Of a stretch of 27,841 nucleotides of DNA, positions 8,245 through 15,535 are shown piece after piece. The notes below the pieces were generated by a model that worked only from the letters and a program-made list of their open reading frames with translations, was not told where the DNA came from and searched no databases. The translations under genes and the position numbers were made by a program. The first letter of the stretch is position 1. Every line of letters begins with the position of its first letter. This stretch comes from a virus: positions 1-27,841 of IMG/VR virus record IMGVR_UViG_3300010391_000181; one strand, 5' to 3'.

Positions 8245-9172
8245 CGTCACCCTGATCGCGCGCGGCGACCTCCTACCGGCGATCACGGCGACGCTCAAGG
8301 ATACGGCGGAGAACCCGATCGTCTTCGACATAACGGCTGGCGACACGGTCGAGTTCTACGCGGTCAACGCGCGGACGAACGCGCTCCTCGTCGACTGGAC
8401 TCCCGGGACGATCGTCTCGGCGGCGACGGGCTCGGTCAAGTATTCGTGGACGGCGGGCCAGACGGACGCTTCGCCGGGCTCCCTCTTCAACGCGCTCTTT
8501 CGGGTCGTCCGAGGAAGCGGCGCGAAGTGGACGCAACCCGAGCCCTTCCTGATCGGGATCTGGGCTCCGATCGTCTCCGAACCGTACTTCTTCGCGCCGG
8601 TCTCGGCGATCAAGGCGTTCCTCGATATCCGGGACAATACCCGGGACGACGTCGTCCGCGTGATCGGGGCGGCGGCGACGGCGAGCCTCGAAGGCGAACT
8701 CGGGTACCCGATCATCTCGCGGACGTTCCGGTACGACGGGACCGACTTCGACCGGCTCGACGGGTCCGGCTCGAACCGGATCAAGCTCCCGGTCCCGAAC
8801 GTCACGTCGCTGACCTCGATTGCGATCGAGGACGAGGAGACGATCAACGTCTCGGACCGCGAGGTCGTCCGGCTCAACCGCTCGACCGGCGAGGTCTATC
8901 TTATGAACCGGGTCTTCTCGTTCGGGTTCCAGAACGTCGAGACGGTCTTCGTCGCCGGCTGGAAGAACTCCTCGGACGCGACGCCGACGATCCCGAACGA
9001 CGTCGTCCTCGTCGGGCTCGAACTCTGCGGGCGCAAGTTTCAGGAGTGGCCGAGGAAGGGGCCGCAGACCGAGCGGCTCGTCGTCGGCGGAGAGATGATC
9101 GAGGTCCCTCCTCCGGACCTGACGGCGGAGCAGCGGCGAACCCTCTCGCGGTACCGGAGATACTCGTTCTGA
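8228..9172 (+). CDS. Head-tail connector with N-terminal BppU-like domain
   Basis: This 314-residue protein appears to be a fusion. Residues about 4-108 match the pattern of the BppU N-terminal Ig-like domain (LIARGDLLPAITATLKD, DTVEFYAVNARTNALLVDW, GSVKYSWTAGQTDASPGSLF, WTQPEPFLIGIW), normally found in baseplate or separate small phage proteins. Residues about 118-314 resemble gp6-like head-tail connectors: a helical start (PVSAIKAFLDIRDNTRDDVV, GAAATASLEGELGYPI), then beta segments and a C-terminal Arg/Tyr-rich tail. The connector ring binds the portal and receives the tail. ATG 8228 is preceded by GGAGCGGG. Order capsid-connector-tail completion fits the role. Both assignments rest on motif recognition. 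Confidence 0.7.
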   Translation: MPERNNVTLIARGDLLPAITATLKDTAENPIVFDITAGDTVEFYAVNARTNALLVDWTPGTIVSAATGSVKYSWTAGQTDASPGSLFNALFRVVRGSGAKWTQPEPFLIGIWAPIVSEPYFFAPVSAIKAFLDIRDNTRDDVVRVIGAAATASLEGELGYPIISRTFRYDGTDFDRLDGSGSNRIKLPVPNVTSLTSIAIEDEETINVSDREVVRLNRSTGEVYLMNRVFSFGFQNVETVFVAGWKNSSDATPTIPNDVVLVGLELCGRKFQEWPRKGPQTERLVVGGEMIEVPPPDLTAEQRRTLSRYRRYSF

Positions 9173-9789
9173 TGTTCGATATCGTCTTCACGCGCGCGCC
9201 GGCGCTCGTCGCCGGGAGAATCCGGAAGGCGGACGCGGTCCTCGATCGCGAAGAGCGGGAGGCGACCGTCGCTTCCGGGAACCACGTCCTCCGGGTCTGG
9301 CAGCATCGCCTCGTCGGGAGCGGCTCGGACGATACGCTCCACTCGCGGACGGGGAACACGCGGAGGCAGCTCCGGGTATCGCCTCCGAAGAAGGACGGGA
9401 TCTCGTGGTCTATCCGGGTCGGCGCGGCGGGCACCTCGGGGAAGATCCTCCGGGCCCACGAAGAGGGCGCGACGATCCGACCGAAGAACCGCAAGTTCCT
9501 GACGATCCCGCTCGGTCCGGCGAAGACGGGCGCGGGCGTCGCTCGCGGGCCGGCGCGCTCGTTCCCGGATACCTTCTTCCTCCGGTTTGGCGGGAAACTC
9601 TTTCTCATGAGGCAGAAGACGAAGGGGCGCGGGAAGGGTTCACTCGAAGCTCTCTTCGTCCTCGTTACGCGGGTCAAGCTCCCGAAGCGGAGGACGGCGT
9701 ACCGGACCTCGAAGGACGCGGCTCCGAAGATCCGGGAACTCTACGGGCGCGCGGTCGCGCTCGCCGTGAGGGCTGCGAATGGCGACTAA
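9172..9789 (+). CDS. Tail completion / neck protein (HK97 gp10 or DUF6441-like)
   Basis: A 205-residue basic protein starting at ATG 9172 in a TGATG overlap with the connector stop. The segment HEEGATIRPKNRKFLTIPLG (about 97-116) and the following AKTGAG are typical of phage neck proteins of the DUF6441/HK97 gp10 type, in which a helical N-terminus (about 15-50) precedes a beta domain. Such proteins join the head connector to the tail terminator. It overlaps the next gene by 11 nt. The exact family is uncertain, but the position between connector and tail terminator supports the role. Confidence 0.65.
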   Translation: MFDIVFTRAPALVAGRIRKADAVLDREEREATVASGNHVLRVWQHRLVGSGSDDTLHSRTGNTRRQLRVSPPKKDGISWSIRVGAAGTSGKILRAHEEGATIRPKNRKFLTIPLGPAKTGAGVARGPARSFPDTFFLRFGGKLFLMRQKTKGRGKGSLEALFVLVTRVKLPKRRTAYRTSKDAAPKIRELYGRAVALAVRAANGD

Positions 9790-10255
9790 GTCCGGCGCGG
9801 AGCTTATCGTCGAGGGGCTCGTCGAGGGGCTCCGGACGATCCGGCGCTCGTCCGGGTACGCGCACTCGCCGGAGGTTCGGCGCGGGCTCGTCGATTACTC
9901 GAACGTCTCGGCGAGCGACAAGGAGGAGATTTACGTCGAGGTCGCTCCCGGGGAACCCGAGACGCGCGAGGGCGACGCGGCTCCCTCGATGCGGTGCCAC
10001 CTCCCGGTCCTGATCGTCGCGGTCCTCCTCGACGAGAAGGACACGACGGAGCGGCTCAACGCCTTCATCAAGGATATCGTGCGCTGTATCTATGACCGCG
10101 AGTGGGCGAGTCCGAGCTGGGACGGCGGGCGCGGCTGCGTCGAGGACGTCGTCCTCGGGGATATCCGGCGCTGGGCGGCTCCCGGGACCTCGACGAAGGC
10201 GGCGACGATCATGGCCGAGGTCGTCTACCTCGACCCGAGAGATCAGGAGGCTTGA
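9779..10255 (+). CDS. Probable tail terminator protein
   Basis: A 158-residue protein at the place where siphoviruses encode the protein that caps the tail tube. It has an N-terminal helix (GAELIVEGLVEGLRTIRR), a central strand pair (CHLPVLIVAVLLDEKDTTERL), a helix (LNAFIKDIVRCIYD) and a terminal strand (TIMAEVVYLDPRD), an alpha/beta arrangement typical of lambda gpU/HK97 gp10-type terminators. ATG 9779 overlaps the upstream gene by 11 nt, with GAGGG upstream. Function is inferred from fold pattern and position. Confidence 0.6.
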   Translation: MATKSGAELIVEGLVEGLRTIRRSSGYAHSPEVRRGLVDYSNVSASDKEEIYVEVAPGEPETREGDAAPSMRCHLPVLIVAVLLDEKDTTERLNAFIKDIVRCIYDREWASPSWDGGRGCVEDVVLGDIRRWAAPGTSTKAATIMAEVVYLDPRDQEA

Positions 10256-10257
10256 CG

Positions 10258-10479
10258 ATGAAGACGAAGATGGTCGTATATCAGGGGAACCTCCCGGCGA
10301 CCTTCGTCCCGATGGCGCAGACGAAGGCGATCCGAGGCGTCCCGGTCGGGCTCCCCGACTGGCTCGCCGATCAGCTCGTCCGAGAGCAACCGAGGAAGTG
10401 GCGTTACGCGGAGGAGGCTCCTCCGCCGAAGGCGAAAGAGGAGAAGGCGGCGTCCTCGTCCGAGACGGGGAAGGAGTAG
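10258..10479 (+). CDS. Small phage protein with VPVGLPDWLADQLV motif, unknown
   Basis: A 73-residue protein starting at ATG 10258, two bases after the preceding stop and with AGGAGG just upstream. The middle (AIRGVPVGLPDWLADQLVRE, then QPRKWRYA) resembles the short proteins often found next to tail tube genes in siphoviruses, which carry an RGVPVELP-like stretch. The last 20 residues are a charged Lys/Glu/Ser tail. I cannot assign a biochemical role; position suggests tail or neck assembly. Confidence 0.72.
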   Translation: MKTKMVVYQGNLPATFVPMAQTKAIRGVPVGLPDWLADQLVREQPRKWRYAEEAPPPKAKEEKAASSSETGKE

Positions 10480-10482
10480 ACC

Positions 10483-11637
10483 ATGAGGTTCCGGACGACC
10501 TCGTCGGAAGCGGCGGTCGCGCTCGGCGAGGAGACGAGTTTCGGGCTCGGCAATACGACGCTGACCGAGTTCTTCCCGGCGTCGAAGTTCGAGTTCGAGC
10601 ACAACGTCAACTCGCGTACCCGTCCCGAGAGCGGGCTCGGGCTCAAGCTCCCGTTCTACTCGTCGAGGGACGCTCCGAAGTTCCACTGGAGTCTCTCGAC
10701 GAACCTCTGGGCCGAAGGGCTCGAAGCGCTGTTCAAGTACGGGATGGGACGGCACCAGCAGGACGAGACCCTCGCGTATACGAGTGGGAACGCCTTCGCG
10801 CATCTCTTCCTCGCGTCGAGCGGACCGATCCCGATGTACGGTCCGAACCCGGACAACCTCGCCGACGGGCTCGCGATCGGCGCGTACCTCGGCGACCTGA
10901 CGCCGGCGAAGGGCCGGTTCGTCAAGCTTCGCGGCTGTATGATCTCGAAGACGACGATCTCGATCAACTGCGCCGGGAACTCGGCGATGCTCAACGCCGA
11001 GGGGTTCTATCAGGACGCGTGCTTCGACTCGACTCCGCCGGCGGTCGCGTGGGACGCCGGGTATCTCTTCCACCCGAATGCGACGAACCTCTCGTTCGCC
11101 GACGCTTCGACCTCCGGGGCCGGGTGGGGGGCCGCGAACAAGCACTGGGACCCGTACTCGATCACCCTGACGATGGACAATAAGCTCGATCAGGAAGTCG
11201 GCGGCGGGCACGTTCTCGGAGGGCCGTTCTTCCGGACTCCGGAGGCTCCGCACCGGAGCGACGCGATCGACTGGCGGGTCGCCTTCGACGTCAAGGCGGG
11301 CGACTTCGACTCGACGATGACCTCCGGGGCCGCCGTCGCCGGCGGGACGACGTGGCGGCAGATGCTCGAAAACGAGAAGCACTTCCACGGATACTTCGAG
11401 ATGTTCGGCGAGCAGATCCTCAACCTGACCGACGGCTCCGGGTATCCGAAGGAGAGGTCGTTCCGGTTCCAGTGGGACTTCGCGACGCTCGTCTCGTGGA
11501 AGACGAACCTCGTCGGACCGGGCGTCTTCAAGCACTCCTGCGAAGCCGTCCTCCACGAACCTCCGGGCACGTGGTACGGCGACCTCGCGAATCTCTACCT
11601 GACGAACGGTCGCGGGTTCTCCTTCGGCGTTCGTTAG
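10483..11637 (+). CDS. Major tail tube protein
   Basis: A 384-residue protein located between the terminator and the tail chaperones, where the tail tube gene lies in siphoviruses. It begins MRFRTTSSEAAVALGEETSFG, a pattern seen in tube proteins that form stacked rings, and is rich in beta segments (KFEFEHNVNSRTRPESG, RFVKLRGCMISKTTISINC, DPYSITLTMDNKLDQ, IDWRVAFDVKAGDF). It is larger than small tube proteins (150-250 residues), leaving room for an extra surface domain. ATG 10483 has AAGGAG 6 nt upstream. Call based on order, size and sequence character. Confidence 0.75.
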   Translation: MRFRTTSSEAAVALGEETSFGLGNTTLTEFFPASKFEFEHNVNSRTRPESGLGLKLPFYSSRDAPKFHWSLSTNLWAEGLEALFKYGMGRHQQDETLAYTSGNAFAHLFLASSGPIPMYGPNPDNLADGLAIGAYLGDLTPAKGRFVKLRGCMISKTTISINCAGNSAMLNAEGFYQDACFDSTPPAVAWDAGYLFHPNATNLSFADASTSGAGWGAANKHWDPYSITLTMDNKLDQEVGGGHVLGGPFFRTPEAPHRSDAIDWRVAFDVKAGDFDSTMTSGAAVAGGTTWRQMLENEKHFHGYFEMFGEQILNLTDGSGYPKERSFRFQWDFATLVSWKTNLVGPGVFKHSCEAVLHEPPGTWYGDLANLYLTNGRGFSFGVR

Positions 11638-11652
11638 CCGAGGGAGCGCGAC

Positions 11653-11668
11653 GGAGGACGTGGCAATG
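11653..11668 (+). promoter_or_regulatory. Translation initiation region that fixes the chaperone start (repeated at 20476-20491)
   Basis: GGAGGACGTGGCAATG places GGAGGA 7 nt before ATG 11666, but only 1 nt before the in-frame GTG 11660. ATG 11666 is therefore the functional start. The same 16 bases occur before the glycosyltransferase at 20489. Confidence 0.75.
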
Positions 11669-12361
11669 ACCGAAGAGCGGAAGGTCCTCGACCCGGGGGA
11701 GACGGCTCGTCTCCTCGCGGGGTCGGGGGTCAAGGTAGTGGCCTATCCCGGGGAGGTCGAAGCCTTCCCGGGCGTGACGTTCTCGTTCGAGATCCAGCGA
11801 GTCGTCGGGTTCGACGTCTTCGCCTTCGACGTCATGCCGGGCCTCGACGACCGGGAGCCGGAGATCGAGGCGGCGGGGCGGTTCGTCGTTCACCCGGACC
11901 TCCGGACGAAGAACGACGTCGGACCGTGGTCCTGCGCGACCGAGGAGGAGGCCGAGACCTTCGCGGCGGATCTCCGGAAGACCCGTCCTCGGAGTATCGT
12001 CTCCGCGAGGCCGTCCTCGAAGGAGGGCTCAACCGAGTGGGTCGTCGACGCGCGAGACCCGGACCCGGAGTCGATCCGGCGGTACCAGAACGCGATTATC
12101 GCCGGCGGGGCGCGGGCTCCTCGGATCTTCTTCGGGAGGCGCGAGGATACGCCGGCGGGCGTCCTCCACTATCGCGACGTCCCGAGGCCGGTCCTCGAAT
12201 GGCTCTTCGTCGAGATCGAGCAACTCTCGGGAAGGGAGTCTCGCGTCCGCTCGGGCGCGGGGCGACCGTTTCCCGTCGCGGCGGACCCGTCGCTGGCTCG
12301 ACCGGGTCTCGAAGAGGTACGGGCTCAACCCGATGAGTCTGGCGGAGGCGGAGCTTTCTGA
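11666..12361 (+). CDS. Tail assembly chaperone (gpG-like)
   Basis: A 231-residue protein between tail tube and tape measure, the universal place for the tail assembly chaperone that binds the tape measure protein during tail building. Readable folded sequence runs to about residue 190 (VLEWLFVEIEQLSG); the last 40 residues in this frame (RPFPVAADPSLARPG onward to GGGGAF) look like out-of-frame translation. The alternative +1 frame there encodes a more natural sequence running to 12512. I therefore read this as the short product of a G/GT pair. No search was possible; the call rests on position, frame overlap and length. Confidence 0.7.
   Translation: MTEERKVLDPGETARLLAGSGVKVVAYPGEVEAFPGVTFSFEIQRVVGFDVFAFDVMPGLDDREPEIEAAGRFVVHPDLRTKNDVGPWSCATEEEAETFAADLRKTRPRSIVSARPSSKEGSTEWVVDARDPDPESIRRYQNAIIAGGARAPRIFFGRREDTPAGVLHYRDVPRPVLEWLFVEIEQLSGRESRVRSGAGRPFPVAADPSLARPGLEEVRAQPDESGGGGAF
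12266..12274 (+). other. Candidate +1 programmed frameshift site (CCG TTT CCC)
   Basis: In the chaperone frame the codons are CCG (12266-12268), TTT (12269-12271) and CCC (12272-12274). A tRNA-Phe on TTT can re-pair perfectly with TTC after a +1 slip, placing translation in the frame that stays open to 12512. TTT is rare in this window, where TTC is the usual Phe codon. A -2 slip would reach the same frame, and the exact position is not proven. Confidence 0.5.
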
Positions 12362-12512
12362 GGTCGCGTTCGTCATCTCCGTCGCGCGCGCGGGGATCGA
12401 GGAGGACGACGAGACGCTTCGCTCGATCGCGGAGCAGGAGGCCGGGAGCGAGAGCGGGGGAATCTCCCTCGCGATAAGGCTCCTCGGGGAGATTCTTCGG
12501 AGGCTCGGGTAA
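12273..12512 (+). CDS. T-domain of tail assembly chaperone, reached by frameshift (gpGT-like)
   Basis: This frame lacks a well-placed start, since its first ATG (12333) has no good ribosome site, yet it encodes a convincing protein: RRWLDRVSKRYGLNPMSLAE, then helical SEVAFVISVARAGIEEDDE and a C-terminal LAIRLLGEILRRLG. It stops at 12510-12512, immediately before the tape measure ATG at 12513. With a +1 slip at 12269-12272 the fusion would be about 281 residues: 202 from the G frame and 79 here. In siphoviruses the T part bridges the tape measure and tube subunits. Alternatives are an independent 59-residue protein starting at ATG 12333, or an authentic frameshift mutation. Confidence 0.68.
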   Translation, partial: PSRRTRRWLDRVSKRYGLNPMSLAEAELSEVAFVISVARAGIEEDDETLRSIAEQEAGSESGGISLAIRLLGEILRRLG

Positions 12513-14432
12513 ATGGCCGATCCGAACGCTATCGAGATCGCGATCAACGCGCGGAACCGCGCGAGCGATCAGCTGAAGCAATTCGCGCGCGACGCCGAGG
12601 AGGTCGATCGGGTTACGACGCGGGTCTTCCTCGGGATGGCGGCGGGCGCTCTCGCGGCGGAGACGGCGGTCGTCGGGATGAGCATCCGGGTCGCGATGGC
12701 CGGCGACCGGCTCGCCGATATGGGCGACCGGGTCGGGATGGCCGGGTCCTCCCTCTCCCGGTACGAGTTCGCGCTCAAGCGGTCCGGGGCGACGCTCGAC
12801 GGGTCCATCCCCGGGCTCAAGATGCTCTCCTCCCTCTCCTCGGACGCGGCGGCGGGGAGCGATACCGCACGCGCGACCCTCGACCGGTGGGGCGTCTCGA
12901 TCTTCGACGCCTCCGGGAAGATCAAGTCAATGAACGACCTGATCCTCGACGCCTCCGAAGCCGTCCACCAGCAGGTCGGGGAAGCGAACCAGCTCGCGGC
13001 GGCGACCGACCTCTTCGGTCGCGCGGCTCTCGAATCCGCCGGCTTCATCAAGCGGGGCCGGGTCGAGATCGAGGCGCTCCTCGCGCGAAGTGACGAACTC
13101 GGGAACACGATGTCCGATACGCTCGTCGCGGCGGGAGACGACTTCGATCGGTCAATGACCGAGGTCAAGGGCGCGCTGCAAGGCGTCGCGAATACGATCG
13201 CGGAGCCGGTTATCCCGGCACTGACCCGGTACATCGACAAGGTCTCGGACGCGATCGCGAAGAACAAGGAGTGGCGGGACTCGCATCCCGAGGGGGCGGC
13301 ATTCCTCGGAGGGGCGGGGCAGGGCGCGCTGATCGGCGGCGGGATCGTCGGGGCGGCGGGCCTCGCGGCTCGATACGGCGGGGCGATCGCGGGCACGGCG
13401 GAGACGGCGGCGATCATGGCGCTCGTCATCAACCCGGCGGTCTGGGCCGGCGCGGCACTCGCGGCGCTCGGCGGGATCGCCATCGGACTCAAGAGCGCGG
13501 CGGAGGAGCACGCCGAGGCTGCGGCGAAGCGGGCCGGCGACGACTTCGACTGGTCGAAGGTTCCGGGCGGGTACCTCGGCGCGATCAAGCGGGCGACGCT
13601 CCCGGAGGTCGTCACGTACGGGAACCGTCCCGGACAAGCGATCGAGCCTCCGCCGGCGGTCGCGTACGCTCAGGGTACCTTCGGATACGATATGAGCGAG
13701 GCGCGCGCGGCGGGCGAAGCGGCGGATCGTTGGGTACGCGACGCGGCGGAGTTCTTCGGCAACCCGAAGAACAACTGGAAGATGGCTCCTCCCTCCCCGG
13801 TCTCGGACGCCGAGATGGGCTACGGACCGTCCTCCTCGTACGACGTGACCGAACCGTCGAAGTCGGCGGGCGTCCAGCAAGCGTGGGCGGAGACCGTCGA
13901 GCGAAACTCGCGCGATATCGAGGCGGCGACCCGGCGCGAACTCGACGGGCGTTATATGGTCGCGAACGCGGCGGCGAACCTCGCGACCGGGATGTGGGCG
14001 GCGGCGACTGGCGCGCGAGACTTCGGGCAGGTCGCGCGGGACGTCATGCAACAGCTCGCGATTCAGATCATTCAGGGGTCGATTATGAAGGCGTTCGGCT
14101 TCGCCTCGGGAGGCGTTATCCCGATGACCGTCGGGACTCCCGGACGAGACTCCGTCCCGATCCTCGCGATGCCGGGCGAGCGAGTCCTCTCCGTCGAGGA
14201 GAACCGGCGCTTCGAGTCGGGGATGGCCTCGTCCTCCCGAGGCGGCGGCGAGCGCGGAGGAGGCGGGCAGGTCGTCAACCTCAACGGGACGGTGCAGGTC
14301 GTCGTCCCGGCGTCGCCGATGCTCGGGCAGATGGACGGGCTCCGCGCAGGGTATTCGATCGAGCGGTCGCTCGCGAACTTGAACCGGAACGTCTTCGTCC
14401 TCGGCGTGAACGATAAGGACTTCCACGTATGA
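12513..14432 (+). CDS. Tape measure protein
   Basis: At 639 residues this protein sets tail length and may help DNA cross the membrane. It starts with a helical region typical of tape measures (IEIAINARNRASDQLKQFA, then AMAGDRLADMGDRVGMAGSS, about 60-85). A hydrophobic Gly/Ala-rich stretch follows at about 264-335 (GAAFLGGAGQGALIGGG, INPAVWAGAALAALGGIAIG). Near the end come FGFASGGVIP and ILAMPGERVLSVEEN, signatures of tape measure C-termini. At about 0.15 nm per residue the tail would be short to medium, near 95 nm. ATG 12513 abuts the chaperone stop. Confidence 0.9.
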   Translation: MADPNAIEIAINARNRASDQLKQFARDAEEVDRVTTRVFLGMAAGALAAETAVVGMSIRVAMAGDRLADMGDRVGMAGSSLSRYEFALKRSGATLDGSIPGLKMLSSLSSDAAAGSDTARATLDRWGVSIFDASGKIKSMNDLILDASEAVHQQVGEANQLAAATDLFGRAALESAGFIKRGRVEIEALLARSDELGNTMSDTLVAAGDDFDRSMTEVKGALQGVANTIAEPVIPALTRYIDKVSDAIAKNKEWRDSHPEGAAFLGGAGQGALIGGGIVGAAGLAARYGGAIAGTAETAAIMALVINPAVWAGAALAALGGIAIGLKSAAEEHAEAAAKRAGDDFDWSKVPGGYLGAIKRATLPEVVTYGNRPGQAIEPPPAVAYAQGTFGYDMSEARAAGEAADRWVRDAAEFFGNPKNNWKMAPPSPVSDAEMGYGPSSSYDVTEPSKSAGVQQAWAETVERNSRDIEAATRRELDGRYMVANAAANLATGMWAAATGARDFGQVARDVMQQLAIQIIQGSIMKAFGFASGGVIPMTVGTPGRDSVPILAMPGERVLSVEENRRFESGMASSSRGGGERGGGGQVVNLNGTVQVVVPASPMLGQMDGLRAGYSIERSLANLNRNVFVLGVNDKDFHV

Positions 14433-15535
14433 GTATTCTCGACCCGTTCTCGCGCGGTCTCCTTACGCTCGCGAGCGATCCGGTAAACTTCGCCTCGTTC
14501 GCGAAGTTCACGTTCCCTCGCGCGCCGAGAGTCTCGCTCCTTCCGGATACTCCCGGGACGGCGCTCGTCCAGCTCTCGGACCGGAGCTATCGGTCCGACG
14601 ACGTCGGCTCGGATCTCCGGAACCTCGACCTCGCGATCGGCGGCGGCGAGTTCCTAGAACCGGCGGACCTCGAAAAGTGGCGGCTCTTCCGGGCGACGAA
14701 GCAGTTCTTCTCGTTCTTCCCAAACTATGACGCCTCGACCCTCGCGCTGAACCACTTCGAGGGCAACCTCGTCCGGGAGATCGGACCCTCGGGCTCGGAC
14801 CCGACCGTCCTCGGGACGTCTTCGTATTCCTGCGGCGCGCTCGGCGGGGCGCTATACCTCGGGACCGGGTCGCGGCTCGGGTACAACGTGACGCCACCGT
14901 CGACCGGCTCGCTCAACTTCTGGCTTAGGTTCCCGAGCGACGGCTCGTGGTATTCGCTCAACGGCGTATATCTCGGCGGCGTCAACGTCTTCCTCGGCTG
15001 GAATCACTACTCCGGGCCTCCCGGGAAGCTACGCTTCCGACCGGCGAACAACAATGACATCGACGCGACGCCGGGACAACTCCCGACCTTCGCTCCCGGC
15101 GAGTGGTTCAACGTCGGGCTATCGTGGAAGAGCGGGACGGGGCGGCACGCGAGAATGGTTATCAACGGCTCGACCTCGACGTACCACTTCGAGCGAGACC
15201 TCGATCAGGACCCGACCTTCAATAACTCGCTGGTCCTCGGTTACGCTCCGATCGGCGGGACGGAATACTATCAGGGGCCGCTCGACGAGGTCCGGCTCAC
15301 GTCCGCGTACTGGGACGCGACCGAGCACGGAGCCTGTTACGACCGGTTCGCCGAGGTCACGGCGAAGACGCTCGCGTCGCAAACGCAGGGCTGTTACTTC
15401 CACGTCGTCTCGGACGATATCGGGTTCATCTCGAAGCCTCAGACCGACCGGCTCGTCGGGCGGCTCCGGTTCCAGTCGGCGTACGTCGACTCGCGGTTCC
15501 TCGTCTCTCAAGCCTCCGCGAGCTATCCGTCGTGA
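14429..15535 (+). CDS. Distal-tail-like protein with LamG/concanavalin-like insertion
   Basis: This 368-residue protein follows the tape measure with an ATGA overlap, the usual place of the distal tail protein (Dit) that forms the hub of the tail tip. Residues 1-100 and about 320-368 look like the Dit-like frame. Between them (about 105-315) lies a LamG-like jelly roll: ALNHFEGNL, LGGALYLGTGSRLGY, SLNFWLRFPSDGSW, FAPGEWFNVGLSWKSG, ARMVINGST, and GPLDEVRLTSAYW, the classic end of such domains. The insertion suggests glycan binding at the tail tip, as in evolved Dit proteins with carbohydrate-binding modules. Ligand unknown. Confidence 0.75.
   Translation: MSILDPFSRGLLTLASDPVNFASFAKFTFPRAPRVSLLPDTPGTALVQLSDRSYRSDDVGSDLRNLDLAIGGGEFLEPADLEKWRLFRATKQFFSFFPNYDASTLALNHFEGNLVREIGPSGSDPTVLGTSSYSCGALGGALYLGTGSRLGYNVTPPSTGSLNFWLRFPSDGSWYSLNGVYLGGVNVFLGWNHYSGPPGKLRFRPANNNDIDATPGQLPTFAPGEWFNVGLSWKSGTGRHARMVINGSTSTYHFERDLDQDPTFNNSLVLGYAPIGGTEYYQGPLDEVRLTSAYWDATEHGACYDRFAEVTAKTLASQTQGCYFHVVSDDIGFISKPQTDRLVGRLRFQSAYVDSRFLVSQASASYPS

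Noticed and set aside
11660-11665. GTG 11660 as start of the tail chaperone
   Set aside because: The Shine-Dalgarno sequence would touch the start codon. ATG 11666 has the proper spacing.
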